The notes under the pieces were generated by a model. That model ran no database searches. It was not told where the DNA came from and was given only the letters and a program-made list of their open reading frames with translations. Positions 1 to 7,365 of a stretch of DNA of 20,184 nt are shown here, piece by piece. A program made the translations under genes and the position numbers. The DNA comes from Granulosicoccaceae bacterium (lineage in GTDB: Bacteria > Pseudomonadota > Gammaproteobacteria > DAOVJZ01), in assembly GCA_030632035.1 (NCBI GenBank), contig DAOVJZ010000004.1, forward strand, positions 1 to 20,184, read 5' to 3'. How positions within the stretch are numbered: the first letter of the stretch is position 1; every line of letters begins with the position of its first letter.

Positions 1-243
1 AATAAATGCATTGATATCGGCCAGACCATTTTTAAAACCGGCATTTTTCAGAACTGAATCAGTCTCTTTTTGTAATTGCTCCAGCTCTGCCACAATGGGT
101 TGTTTTTCAAGCTGCAAGGTTTGTAGGCCGTCGGTATCCCGTTTCTTCAGAATATCTTTTTCGGCTTTAAAAAATTCCAGTAATTGAGAGAAGAGCAACA
201 TCTCTCTTTCAAACAGAGCCTGTATTTGTTGACATGCACTCAT
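1..243 (-). CDS. flgN: FlgN, flagellar type III export chaperone for FlgK and FlgL (3' end cut by window edge)
   Basis: The reverse strand reads open from an ATG at 243 for 81 codons to the window edge with no stop, so the C-terminus is missing. The protein begins MSACQQIQALFEREMLLF and is rich in Leu, Glu, Gln and Lys, with long helical stretches and no membrane segment or signal peptide. This fits the small all-helical FlgN family, usually about 140-160 residues. FlgN is a cytoplasmic chaperone that holds the hook-filament junction proteins FlgK and FlgL (both encoded in this window) for export. An AAGAAGGA ribosome site lies about 9 bases before the ATG, and the start is 31 bases after flgM. 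Identity rests mostly on position after flgM plus composition, since FlgN sequences are poorly conserved. Confidence 0.82.
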   Translation of the reverse strand, partial: MSACQQIQALFEREMLLFSQLLEFFKAEKDILKKRDTDGLQTLQLEKQPIVAELEQLQKETDSVLKNAGFKNGLADINAFI

Positions 244-274
244 GGCCGGTATCCTTCTTTTCGTATTAATGAGA

Positions 275-589
275 TCAGCTAAACAATCTGCTTTCAAAGG
301 CAAGCATTTTGGTAGCCAGTTGAGATGGTTCAATCTCGAATGTGCCATTATCAATTGCTGCTTTGATCGCTTCTACTTTTTGTGTATCCACAACAGGTAA
401 CTCCGCAATACTTTCTTCAAGACCTTTCAGCTGTTTTGAAATACTGGTTAGCGTAACAGTGTCACCGGTAGATGATTTGCCTGTGGCATTTGATGAACCA
501 CCTTGTTGCTTGTGTTCAGTTCCTACCTGCTTTGATTCATTGCCGTTCTGAATAATACCGCCAGTGTAACCAGTAATTTCTATAGCCAT
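275..589 (-). CDS. flgM: FlgM, anti-sigma-28 factor
   Basis: This 104-residue protein is the secreted inhibitor of sigma-28 (FliA). It holds the sigma factor until the hook is finished and is then exported through the flagellum. The N-terminal half is polar and low in complexity (Gly, Asn, Gln, Ser, Thr), as expected of the disordered export part. The C-terminal half, from about residue 45, carries the family pattern: a DTVTLTSISKQL-like segment, then VVDTQKVEAIKAAIDNGTFEI and a closing helix ending in LAFESRLFS. This is the sigma-binding region. Length is normal for the family. AGAGGG lies about 9 bases before the ATG. It sits between flgA and flgN and has its own sigma-28-like promoter at 614-641, which would give the usual negative feedback loop. 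Confidence 0.93.
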   Translation of the reverse strand: MAIEITGYTGGIIQNGNESKQVGTEHKQQGGSSNATGKSSTGDTVTLTSISKQLKGLEESIAELPVVDTQKVEAIKAAIDNGTFEIEPSQLATKMLAFESRLFS

Positions 590-613
590 TTTTCCAACCC
601 TCTTACAGTTAAT

Positions 614-641
614 ATATCGACCTGAAAATCCAGGTGCTTTA
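614..641 (-). promoter_or_regulatory. Sigma-28 (FliA)-type promoter of flgM
   Basis: Read on the minus strand, TAAA (641-638) is followed by 16 bases and then GTCGATAT (621-614). The sigma-28 consensus is TAAA-N15-GCCGATAA, so the -35 is exact, the -10 matches at 6 of 8, and the spacer is one base long. Transcription would start near 607, only about 18 bases before the flgM ATG. A sigma-28 promoter on flgM is the known arrangement in many gammaproteobacteria. It allows flgM to be made independently of flgA, which lies upstream on the same strand. Confidence 0.6.
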
Positions 642-720
642 GTTATATGATGAGTTATTTATTATTTAACCCTATGTTTATTAATATGAATTTTCTTAAA
701 ACCTCAAATATTGACCTTTG

Positions 721-1473
721 TCACAGGTTTACCCTGACTTCGCCAGAGGCCGTGACTGTGCCATTAATGATTCTTTTTGATTTGGGATTACGAACCTGTA
801 TTAAATCCCCTTTGGCACCATCCATCATGGATTTACCACTCATCCTGACTACCAGTCCGTTTGTGATAGCGAGGATAGTCACCATTTGACCGCGCCTTAC
901 CAGACGAGGCATTTCCAGATAACTGGCCTGTATTACCTTGCCAGCTGATATGGGTCGCTTTAATACCTTGCCCACTGCCAAATTCAGATCATAGATAAAG
1001 TGTTGCCCGGAAATTTTACCGACTTCACGTTTTTCGAGTTTAATATCTGTTGTGCTCACAATATGGCCGCGCATTAACGGGGTTGTGGCAACCACAATTT
1101 CTTCATAGATTGCAATCGTGGCAGGGATATAGATAGACCAGGGTTTATCACCCTGACAACGTACACCAACAGTGGTACGTCCTTTCAATTTGCTACCATC
1201 GGGAGTGAAGGCCAGAAGTGGTTTGCTGCAGGCGTGTAACCGCAGTCTTGAGTCCAGCTGGCCCACCTTGATTTTGGGCTGGATTGAAAGTTGTGAAGTA
1301 TTGTCTTGCAGGTAGTCATGGACAGTCTGCTTGATGACATCATGGGACTGGGTATTGGCTGCTAGTAAGGAAGAGCTGATTCCTGACACAAAAAGGAGGC
1401 AAATGACTGCCGCTACCCACCTGTTGATTGTGGATATGGTGACAGTATTTAGATGTTTCACGCTTTGTGTCAC
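721..1473 (-). CDS. flgA: FlgA, periplasmic chaperone for P-ring assembly
   Basis: This 250-residue protein assists polymerisation of FlgI into the P ring in the periplasm. The start is a GTG at 1473, chosen because AAGAGG lies 11 bases upstream; a second GTG four codons in is too far from it. Residues 1-40 form an export signal with a long polar lead, a hydrophobic core (WVAAVICLLFVSGISSSLLA) and likely cleavage near LLAA. The rest matches FlgA: a region with a conserved Cys pair (HACSKPL, VRCQGDKPWSIYIPA), then the C-terminal SAF/beta-clip domain, with RRGQMVTILA and a MSGKSMMDGAKGDLIQVRNPKSKRIINGTV pattern near the end. It is transcribed divergently from cheV and probably reads on into flgM and flgN. 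A sigma-54-like promoter lies about 130 bases upstream. Confidence 0.95.
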   Translation of the reverse strand: MTQSVKHLNTVTISTINRWVAAVICLLFVSGISSSLLAANTQSHDVIKQTVHDYLQDNTSQLSIQPKIKVGQLDSRLRLHACSKPLLAFTPDGSKLKGRTTVGVRCQGDKPWSIYIPATIAIYEEIVVATTPLMRGHIVSTTDIKLEKREVGKISGQHFIYDLNLAVGKVLKRPISAGKVIQASYLEMPRLVRRGQMVTILAITNGLVVRMSGKSMMDGAKGDLIQVRNPKSKRIINGTVTASGEVRVNL

Positions 1474-1601
1474 AGTTTTGACAACCTCTTAATTAATCAA
1501 GTTAACTATTTGTTTTTAAAGTTAATGTATTAAACTTTCTACTATAAAACCGTCTGGTTTCTGACATATTTCAGCAAAAATTCATTCCTTGCCAATACCT
1601 A

Positions 1602-1617
1602 TGCAATAGTCATGCCG
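1602..1617 (-). promoter_or_regulatory. Sigma-54 (RpoN)-type promoter upstream of flgA
   Basis: On the minus strand the sequence reads CGGCATG-ACTA-TTGCA (1617 to 1602). The sigma-54 consensus is TGGCACG-N4-TTGCA. The essential GG and GC doublets are present at the correct 12-base separation, and the -12 half is exact; the -24 half differs at two bases. The predicted start near 1591 gives flgA a leader of roughly 118 bases. A known sigma-54 class for flgA and the very good sigma-54 site before flgB support this reading. Confidence 0.55.
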
Positions 1618-1630
1618 ACCTTTGTTTGCT

Positions 1631-1657
1631 TAAGTCCTTATCTATATGTACCGATAC
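1631..1657 (+). promoter_or_regulatory. Sigma-28 (FliA)-type promoter of cheV
   Basis: TAAG (1631-1634), 15 bases, then ACCGATAC (1650-1657). The consensus is TAAA-N15-GCCGATAA, so the spacing is exact and the CCGATA core is intact. Transcription would start near 1664, before the cheV start at 1703. The promoter spans the in-frame ATG at 1646, which argues against using that ATG. Sigma-28 control of cheV is established in related bacteria. Confidence 0.65.
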
Positions 1658-1702
1658 GGGGGTATCTGTGGTGAAAATACTCGTATTTGGAAGGAGAGAA
1701 AA

Positions 1703-2647
1703 ATGGCCAATGTACTTGATGGCGTGAATCAAAGAACTCAATTGGTGGGACAGAATCGACTTGAGTTGCTTTTATTTCGGCTAGGCGGAAGCCAGCGTTT
1801 TGGTATCAATGTGTTCAAGGTACAAGAAGTGATTCATTGTCCTCCACTTAATTCGTTACCCAGATCCCATCACACTGTTAGAGGTGTTGTCACTATGCGT
1901 GGACGCACTTTCCCGGTAATTGATTTGGCTGCAGCCATTGGTAAAGCCCCATTGGGTGATGCAAAAGATTGTTTTGTGATTGTGACAGAATTTAATCGCA
2001 GTATTCAGGGATTCCTGGTGGATGCAGTTGAACATATTGTGAATATGAACTGGGAAGATATCTTACCGCCACCCAAAGGGACAGGTAAGAATACTTTCAT
2101 GACGGCAGTTACCAAAGTAGATGATGACCTGGTCGAAATTATCGATGTAGAACATGTATTGTCCGATATTATGAATCTTTCTACTGATGTTTCAGATGAT
2201 CTTATTGAGGATGGTCAGGAAAGTGCAGGTAAGCATATTCTTGTTGTCGATGATTCGAGTGTGGCACGTAACCAGATTAAACGTACCCTGGAACAGTTAG
2301 GCGTTGAGTGTACGATCGTCAATGACGGCAAAGAGGCGCTCGATCAGTTGAAGGCATGGGCCGATGAAGGCTCGGTTCTGGAAAAGCTGGATATGGTGAT
2401 TTCCGATATTGAAATGCCGGAAATGGATGGCTATACATTAACGACTGAAATTAGAAATGATCCCAGACTGGCAGATCTTTACGTATTATTGCATTCATCA
2501 TTGAGTGGTGTATTCAATGATGCCATGGTGGATAAAGTCGGGGCTAATGATTTTATTGCCAAGTTCAGTGCAGATGAACTGGGCAAGGCGGTTATAGATA
2601 GACTGGAAGAAATTTGTGGGTCAGGAGATTCAGTTGCCAATGGTTAA
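1703..2647 (+). CDS. cheV: CheV, chemotaxis coupling protein with receiver domain
   Basis: This 314-residue cytoplasmic protein links chemoreceptors to the CheA kinase and can be phosphorylated, which is thought to tune adaptation. The frame is open from an ATG at 1646, but the start is placed at 1703 because AAGGAGAG lies just before it, the protein then begins MANVLDGVNQRTQLVGQN as CheV proteins do, and the earlier ATG falls inside the promoter. Residues about 20-165 are a CheW-like domain (FGINVFKVQEV, VRGVVTMRGRTFPVIDL). Residues about 180-310 are a receiver domain with acidic residues D183 and D184 (VVDDSS), phospho-acceptor D235 (ISDIEMPEMDG) and K287 (IAKFS), so it should be phosphorylatable. 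cheR follows after 144 bases with no clear promoter or terminator between, so the two are probably co-transcribed. Confidence 0.97.
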   Translation: MANVLDGVNQRTQLVGQNRLELLLFRLGGSQRFGINVFKVQEVIHCPPLNSLPRSHHTVRGVVTMRGRTFPVIDLAAAIGKAPLGDAKDCFVIVTEFNRSIQGFLVDAVEHIVNMNWEDILPPPKGTGKNTFMTAVTKVDDDLVEIIDVEHVLSDIMNLSTDVSDDLIEDGQESAGKHILVVDDSSVARNQIKRTLEQLGVECTIVNDGKEALDQLKAWADEGSVLEKLDMVISDIEMPEMDGYTLTTEIRNDPRLADLYVLLHSSLSGVFNDAMVDKVGANDFIAKFSADELGKAVIDRLEEICGSGDSVANG

Positions 2648-2736
2648 GCCACTGGTGGTTTTTCAGAAGTAACATAATTTTTTGTATTTAATTTATTCAG
2701 GTAATAAATACACGCTGGATTATCCGTGTTTTCAGG

Positions 2737-2754
2737 CTTATATTTCTGTATAAG
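2737..2754. other. Small inverted repeat in the cheV-cheR gap
   Basis: CTTATA (2737-2742) and TATAAG (2749-2754) are perfect inverted arms six bases apart. The element is AT-only apart from the ends and has no T-run after it, so it is not a terminator. It may be a weak operator-like site or chance. Confidence 0.25.
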
Positions 2755-2791
2755 TATGTTGTTAGAAATAAAATAAAGAACTGGTGGTGAC

Positions 2792-3622
2792 GTGACAGAG
2801 AAAACAATAAGTCCTGAAGATTATGATAATTTCAGAACTTATCTGGAAAGTGCCTGCGGGATTATTCTTGGAGACAACAAGCACTATCTTGTGACCAGTC
2901 GATTAAACCGGCTCATGAAAGAATTCTCTATCTCTTGTATTGGTGAGCTAGTTAAGCAAAGCGATAAAAACAGGCAGCTACATAACCGTATTGTGGATGC
3001 CATGACCACTAACGAAACATTCTGGTTTCGTGACAGCCATCCATTTGAGATTCTGAAAGACAAAATCTTGTCTGAATTTTCCGCTGATACCAAACGTAGC
3101 CAGCCTTTCAAAATCTGGTCTGCCGCGGCTTCTTCCGGTCAGGAGGCTTACTCCATCAGCATGATGATTGAAGAATTTACCCAATCCAGACCCGGTAGTT
3201 TAAGACAGGGTGTCCAGATTGTTGGAACCGATATATCACCCACTATGCTTGAAGATGCAAGGACAGCGCGTTATGACAAGGCAGCCATCCTGAGAGGGAT
3301 TTCGGAAGAAAGAAAAAAGAAATTTTTTACCGAAAAGGGTATCAAGTGGGAAGTAAACCCTGCAATACGACAACGTGCCAGTTTTACCGAACTGAATCTC
3401 ATGAGTGATTATGCAACATTGGGTAAATTCGACATTATCTATTGCCGCAATGTACTGATCTATTTTTCTACTGATACAAAACGTGACATCATCACCCGCA
3501 TGGCACGCACCCTTAATCCTGGTGGTTATTTGTTTGTCGGGGCATCCGAATCACTCAATTACAGCGAAGCCTTTGATATGGTGCGCTGTAATCCGGGTGT
3601 AGTTTATAAGCTGAAAGGTTGA
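2792..3622 (+). CDS. cheR: CheR, chemoreceptor glutamate methyltransferase
   Basis: This 276-residue cytoplasmic enzyme uses S-adenosylmethionine to methylate glutamates on chemoreceptors, the adaptation step opposed by CheB. The start is a GTG at 2792, behind GGTGGTGA. The N-terminal helical domain (about 1-85) ends in the NETFWFRD motif (74-81). The SAM-binding domain follows, with IWSAAASSGQEAYSISM, GTDIS (D147 is the acidic ribose-binding position), IIYCRNVLIYF (R219, N220) and GGYLFVGASESL near the end. All family motifs are intact and the length is normal. It lies between cheV and the flgB operon, its usual place in polar-flagellar gammaproteobacteria. Confidence 0.97.
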   Translation: MTEKTISPEDYDNFRTYLESACGIILGDNKHYLVTSRLNRLMKEFSISCIGELVKQSDKNRQLHNRIVDAMTTNETFWFRDSHPFEILKDKILSEFSADTKRSQPFKIWSAAASSGQEAYSISMMIEEFTQSRPGSLRQGVQIVGTDISPTMLEDARTARYDKAAILRGISEERKKKFFTEKGIKWEVNPAIRQRASFTELNLMSDYATLGKFDIIYCRNVLIYFSTDTKRDIITRMARTLNPGGYLFVGASESLNYSEAFDMVRCNPGVVYKLKG

Positions 3623-3636
3623 TTGGAAGATTTTTA

Positions 3637-3780
3637 ACCGCCAAGACGCCAAGGAATTTCAGTAACTGTAGCCCGGATATAGTGAAGTAAAATCCGGGAA
3701 ATATTTGCTTCAGATTCCACTTCGTTTCATCCGGATTACGGGAAGATAGATCTGCCATTTAAAAACTTGGTGCCTTCGGC
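3637..3780. repeat. Outer imperfect inverted repeat enclosing a second repeat (cheR-flgB gap)
   Basis: ACCGCCAAGACGCCAAGG at about 3637-3653 faces an imperfect inverted partner, CTTGGTGCCTTCGGC, at about 3766-3780. The reverse of the first arm reads CTTGGCGTCTTGGCGGT, so about ten of the first twelve positions agree. The pair encloses the TAGCCCGGAT element as an insert. This looks like an old palindromic repeat with a second one placed inside it. Both sequence types are familiar from intergenic regions of environmental Gammaproteobacteria, but copy number in this genome cannot be seen here. Confidence 0.5.
3667..3743. repeat. TAGCCCGGAT-type palindromic repeat, two copies head to head (BIME-like)
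   Basis: The first copy reads TGTAGCCCGGAT at 3667-3678, closing with ATCCGGG at 3692-3698: perfect seven-base arms with a 13-base loop containing GTGAAGTAAA. A second copy lies inverted at about 3711-3743 (CCACTTCG...CATCCGGATTACGGG). Its reverse complement reads CCCGTAATCCGGATGAAACG, the same consensus with drift. Two REP-like units facing each other are the layout of a bacterial interspersed mosaic element. Confidence 0.65.
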
Positions 3781-3802
3781 AACTGCTCCATGCGTCGCCT
3801 AA

Positions 3803-3842
3803 AGCGCCTACTGTTGGCGCTCTATCTCCTGCATCCATGCAG
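3803..3842. repeat. Tandem pair of perfect hairpins in the cheR-flgB gap
   Basis: AGCGCC (3803-3808) pairs with GGCGCT (3816-3821) over a seven-base loop. Immediately downstream CTGCAT (3829-3834) pairs with ATGCAG (3837-3842) over two bases. Neither is followed by a T-run. They belong to the same palindrome-rich stretch and are probably part of another dispersed repeat. Confidence 0.5.
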
Positions 3843-3867
3843 TCGTGGCGGTAAAAATCTTTTAATT

Positions 3868-3893
3868 ATCGTGGTCAAAAAGACCGCTCCTAC
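3868..3893 (-). repeat. TAGGAGCG-type REP-like repeat, reverse orientation
   Basis: Read on the minus strand this is GTAGGAGCGGTC, five T, then GACCACGAT: a GTAGGAGCG head followed by a short hairpin (GACCGC against GTGGTC, one G-T pair). It resembles the element at 9701-9727 between flgH and flgI, which has the same head-plus-palindrome layout on the opposite strand. Confidence 0.5.
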
Positions 3894-3922
3894 AACACAA
3901 ATTCTCCTCACACCAATGACTT

Positions 3923-3939
3923 GCGGCAGGAAATGCCGC
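3923..3939. repeat. Perfect hairpin GCGGCA / TGCCGC
   Basis: GCGGCA (3923-3928) and TGCCGC (3934-3939) form a perfect six-base-pair stem with a five-base GGAAA loop. No T-run follows directly. It is the last palindrome of the cheR-flgB gap before the sigma-54 promoter. It might act as a weak terminator for cheV-cheR or be another repeat fragment. Confidence 0.4.
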
Positions 3940-4034
3940 TTCATCACAAGAAATATCCTCATTTTGCCGCTTTTTTACGGGTAATTTTTACACATCTGTT
4001 TTTAACTCACTGAAATAAAACAATAAATGCTTTT

Positions 4035-4050
4035 TGGCACGTCCATTGCA
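4035..4050 (+). promoter_or_regulatory. Sigma-54 (RpoN) promoter of the flgB operon
   Basis: TGGCACG-TCCA-TTGCA matches the sigma-54 consensus TGGCACG-N4-TTGCA at every defined base, with the -24 GG at 4036-4037 and the -12 GC at 4048-4049. Transcription should start near 4061, leaving a leader of about 24 bases with GAGGA before the flgB ATG at 4085. It needs an enhancer-binding activator (FlrC/FleR type in relatives), which is not encoded in the window. Confidence 0.92.
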
Positions 4051-4084
4051 ATGTGTTGAGTGCGATAGAAGAGGATTAATACGC

Positions 4085-4483
4085 ATGGCATTCAACATCG
4101 ATAAATTATTTGGGATTCATCAACATGCAATCAGTCTACGTTCGCAGCGGGCGGGTCTGTTGGCGGCCAATCTGGCGAATGCAGATACCCCGAATTACAA
4201 GGCTCGGGATCTGGACTTTCAGGCAGAGCTCAAAAAAATTCAGAATGGCATGCAAAGCACGGGCATTAAAACAACGCATCCTAATCACATTGGTGGAATG
4301 AATGACACTCTCAATACCGATGTGATTTATCGCACACCATCCCAGCCTTCACTGGATGGCAACACAGTAGAAACTCATGTTGAACATGCTGCATTTATGA
4401 AAAACGCATTGGACTATCAGGCCAGTATCCGGTTTTTGACCGGTAATATTCAAGGCATGATGACGGCGCTGAAGGGAGAATAA
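4085..4483 (+). CDS. flgB: FlgB, proximal rod protein
   Basis: This 132-residue rod subunit is exported through the flagellar type III apparatus to the periplasm and forms part of the drive shaft. The frame is open from 4034, but the upstream ATG overlaps the sigma-54 promoter, so the start is put at 4085, with GAGGA nine bases before it. The protein then begins MAFNIDKLFGIHQHAISLRSQ. The rod/hook N-terminal motif is LLAANLANADTPNYKARDLDF (about residues 24-44), and the C-terminal helix has LDYQASIRFLTGNIQGMMTALKG. First gene of the operon; flgC starts three bases after its stop. Confidence 0.96.
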   Translation: MAFNIDKLFGIHQHAISLRSQRAGLLAANLANADTPNYKARDLDFQAELKKIQNGMQSTGIKTTHPNHIGGMNDTLNTDVIYRTPSQPSLDGNTVETHVEHAAFMKNALDYQASIRFLTGNIQGMMTALKGE

Positions 4484-4486
4484 TAA

Positions 4487-4897
4487 ATGCCATTGTCACA
4501 AATTTTTGATGTTTCAGGTTCAGCAATGATGGCACAGACAGTTCGCCTGAATGCAATTTCGAGCAATCTTGCTAATGCGGAAACAGCAAGTGGCAGTGCG
4601 GAAACAGTTTATCGCTCACGCCAGCCGGTTTTTTCCACCATTCTTGAAAATGAAAGAGGCAGTGCAGCTGGCGGTGTCAAAGTACTGGGTATTGTTGAAA
4701 GCAGTACACCTGCCAAACAGCTTTATAGCCCTGGACATCCAATGGCGAATGAAGAGGGTTATATCTTTATGCCCAATGTGAATGCAGTTGAAGAAATGGC
4801 CAATATGATTTCAGCTTCACGTTCTTTTCAAAGCAATGTTGAAGTAATGAACACAGCTAAACAATTAATGATGCAAACACTGCGGATTGGTCAGTAA
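4487..4897 (+). CDS. flgC: FlgC, proximal rod protein
   Basis: This 136-residue rod subunit assembles next to FlgB and FlgF. The N-terminal helix with the family motif reads MMAQTVRLNAISSNLANAETASGS. The C-terminal portion has VNAVEEMANMISASRSFQSNVEVMNTAKQLMMQTLRIGQ, the matching coiled-coil helix of rod and hook proteins. Typical length. GGGAG precedes the ATG inside the end of flgB, so translation is probably coupled. Confidence 0.97.
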   Translation: MPLSQIFDVSGSAMMAQTVRLNAISSNLANAETASGSAETVYRSRQPVFSTILENERGSAAGGVKVLGIVESSTPAKQLYSPGHPMANEEGYIFMPNVNAVEEMANMISASRSFQSNVEVMNTAKQLMMQTLRIGQ

Positions 4898-4913
4898 GTA
4901 AAGGAGAGACCAA

Positions 4914-5624
4914 ATGAGTACGATTGATACAAATGGCAATGATCTGGCTGCATTGGGTCTTGCGTTACCTGAGCAAAAGGTTGAGAAGGCCAAACTTGGA
5001 CAGGAAGCCTTTTTCGAATTAATGCTGACCCAACTTAATAATCAGAATCCAATGGAACCAATGGAAAATGGTGAATTTCTTGGTCAGATAGCCCAGTTCA
5101 GCACCGTTTCTGGTATTCAGGATTTACAAGAATCATTTGCATCGCTTTCCAATGCATTGACATCCAATCAGGCGTTGCAGGCATCCAGTTTGATTGGACG
5201 TACTGTGCTTATCGATACAGTTGATTCGAAAGGAAAAGTCACCGCTTCTCTTACAGAAGATGCCAGCATAGTGGGCGCAATCGGAATACCCGTCAGTACC
5301 GAACAGGTCATGGTGAATATTACTGATTCAAGTGGCCAACTCGTAAGGCAATTGAACCTTGGAGAACAAAAAGCCGGTGAGCTCGTATTTGCCTGGGACG
5401 GGACGATTACAGAGGCAACAGATGATGCAGAGGCAGTTATGGCCGATCCCGGCCAGTATAAATTTTCTGCCACCGTTTTATATGAAGGCAAACCGGAAGG
5501 TGTTGTGATGTTGATTGCCGATATTGTTTCCAGCGTCACACTAGGTAAAAACGGAGAAGGAATGAAAGTGAACCTGACTGACAATGGTTCTCTGGATTTC
5601 GGTGAAATAAAACGAATCATGTAA
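4914..5624 (+). CDS. flgD: FlgD, hook-capping scaffold protein
   Basis: This 236-residue protein sits at the tip of the growing hook, directs FlgE assembly and is discarded when the hook is complete. The conserved N-terminal export/cap region includes LGQEAFFELMLTQLNNQNPMEPMENGEFLGQIAQFSTVSGI (about 28-68). The C-terminal half has the Tudor-like and immunoglobulin-like folds of the family (LIGRTVLID; VMVNITDSSGQLVRQLNLGEQKAGELVFAWDG). GGAGAG lies before the ATG. No signal peptide, as expected for a type III export substrate. Confidence 0.96.
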   Translation: MSTIDTNGNDLAALGLALPEQKVEKAKLGQEAFFELMLTQLNNQNPMEPMENGEFLGQIAQFSTVSGIQDLQESFASLSNALTSNQALQASSLIGRTVLIDTVDSKGKVTASLTEDASIVGAIGIPVSTEQVMVNITDSSGQLVRQLNLGEQKAGELVFAWDGTITEATDDAEAVMADPGQYKFSATVLYEGKPEGVVMLIADIVSSVTLGKNGEGMKVNLTDNGSLDFGEIKRIM

Positions 5625-5680
5625 CGAATAGATTTTATTTAATAAATTTAAATACGAATTAATAACAGGGGAGACAGACC

Positions 5681-7312
5681 ATGCCATTTAGAATCGCGCT
5701 CAGTGGACTTAACGCATCATCAGCACAACTGCGTGTTATTGGTAACAATGTGGCGAATGCGAGTACAACCGGTTTCAAAAAGGCACGTACCGAGTTTGGT
5801 GATATTTTTGCATCCTCTAATCTGGGTGTAACGTCGAATGCAATTGGTAGTGGTGTTCAGGTATCGGCCGTGAGTCAGCAGTTCAGTCAGGGCAATATTG
5901 GTTTTACCGATAACAACCTTGACCTTGCAGTCAGCGGACAGGGTTTCTATGTACTGAATGATAACGGTGTAAATGTATATACCCGTGCAGGTGCCTTTGG
6001 TGTGGACCGTGCCGGTTATATTGTGAATACGCAGGCGCAGCGACTTACCGGATTTCAGGCTGATTCCAGTGGTAACATTACGGGTGCAGTAGGTGACTTA
6101 CAACTCGACACTTCAGATATTGCACCTAATCCAACGACCAGTATTGATATGGCATTGAACCTGGATGCATCGGATAGTATTCCGGGTTCACCTGTGTCAA
6201 CTACAACGATTACAGCTGCTGCCACTATACTGGATGAGGGTGAAATTGTTGGTAATGCTGAAACTACGCCTGCTTTTAATATTAGAGATAATTATGGTGT
6301 CAATAGAAGTGCAACAATCACTTATACGAAAACGGCTGCAAATACATGGTCAGCAGTACTTAACGACACAGTGAGTGGTAACAGTTTTACAGCCACTAGT
6401 TCGATAGATACCAGTGCAGGTGCTGGCAATCCAGCATCTCCATCAACACTTACATTTAACTGGGTGCCGGAAACAACAACGGGAGCTCAATCCCCCGTTG
6501 TTATTACAATGAATACATTACCGATTACTCTTGCTGTAGGTGGTACTACCAGTATTCCGGGTACAGGTGCTGCAGCAAATGGTAGTGCTCAAGGTGGATT
6601 CGATCCGACCAGTGCCAGTTCTTATAACAACTCTACTTCACTTTCGACTTTTGATTCATTAGGGTCAGAACATTTGACGACCATGTATTTTAGACAGACC
6701 AATCAGGCGAATGAATGGGAGGTATTCACCTATTCAGATGGTACACGTGTCGATGCAGCGTCGGGTGTGGGTGATCAACTAATTTTCTCTACGGCAGGTA
6801 TTTTGTCAACACCACCTGCACCCTCAAATATTATCATACCGCTTTATAGCCCAGGTGGTGGTGCTGCCGATATGAATATCAAACTGGAAGTAGCTGATCT
6901 GACTCAATACGGTAGTGTGTTCAGTGTGAATGCATTGGTACAGGATGGTTTCACTACGGGTCGTTTGAGTGGTATTGATATTTCAGATACGGGTGTTGTT
7001 ACAGCACGATTCACGAATGGTCAATCAAGAACGCTGGCACAGGTTGCATTGGCTAACTTTAGTAACTCACAGGGTTTGCGTCAGTTGGGTGATACCAGTT
7101 GGGCGGAAAGTTTTGAATCCGGTGCAGCACTGGTCGGTGCTCCCGGTAGTGGTAGTTTGGGCTTGATTCAATCGGGTGCATTGGAAGGTTCTAATGTGGA
7201 TCTGACAGAACAGTTGGTAAACATGATTACCGCACAAAGAAACTTCCAGGCCAATGCACAGGTAATTACCACAGCGGATACTGTAACGCAGACCATTATT
7301 AATATCAGGTAG
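5681..7312 (+). CDS. flgE: FlgE, flagellar hook protein
   Basis: This 543-residue subunit builds the flexible hook. N-terminal rod/hook motif: ALSGLNASSAQLRVIGNNVANASTTGFKKARTEFGDIF. The mid-region motif VSGQGFYVLNDNGVNVYTRAGAFGVDRAGYIVN follows at about 85-120. The C-terminal helix is GALEGSNVDLTEQLVNMITAQRNFQANAQVITTADT. It is longer than the roughly 400-residue enteric FlgE. The extra length lies in the central surface-exposed region (about residues 160-400), which is rich in Thr, Ser, Ala and Asn and is the part of hook proteins that varies most. GGGGAGA precedes the ATG. Confidence 0.97.
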   Translation: MPFRIALSGLNASSAQLRVIGNNVANASTTGFKKARTEFGDIFASSNLGVTSNAIGSGVQVSAVSQQFSQGNIGFTDNNLDLAVSGQGFYVLNDNGVNVYTRAGAFGVDRAGYIVNTQAQRLTGFQADSSGNITGAVGDLQLDTSDIAPNPTTSIDMALNLDASDSIPGSPVSTTTITAAATILDEGEIVGNAETTPAFNIRDNYGVNRSATITYTKTAANTWSAVLNDTVSGNSFTATSSIDTSAGAGNPASPSTLTFNWVPETTTGAQSPVVITMNTLPITLAVGGTTSIPGTGAAANGSAQGGFDPTSASSYNNSTSLSTFDSLGSEHLTTMYFRQTNQANEWEVFTYSDGTRVDAASGVGDQLIFSTAGILSTPPAPSNIIIPLYSPGGGAADMNIKLEVADLTQYGSVFSVNALVQDGFTTGRLSGIDISDTGVVTARFTNGQSRTLAQVALANFSNSQGLRQLGDTSWAESFESGAALVGAPGSGSLGLIQSGALEGSNVDLTEQLVNMITAQRNFQANAQVITTADTVTQTIINIR

Positions 7313-7365
7313 TAGGGAAGGTATTACCCGCCAACTAAATGAGAAATATTTGAGGTAGTTAAAAT

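Noticed and set aside
647..889. 80-codon open frame on the plus strand opposite flgA
   Set aside because: Mostly antisense to the well-supported flgA gene, with no ribosome site or recognisable product.
1646..1702. Upstream start giving CheV a 19-residue extension
   Set aside because: The ATG lies inside the sigma-28 promoter and before the predicted transcript start, has no ribosome site, and relatives begin at the MANVLDG-type start.
2648..2791. Terminator or flagellar promoter between cheV and cheR
   Set aside because: The CCAC/GTGG pairing has only a two-base loop, and no GG-N10-GC or TAAA-N15-CGAT pattern was found, so co-transcription is assumed.
3790..3984. 64-codon open frame on the plus strand in the cheR-flgB gap
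   Set aside because: It runs through the hairpins and reversed repeat, has no ribosome site, and its Arg/Leu/Cys-rich product looks like translated palindromes.
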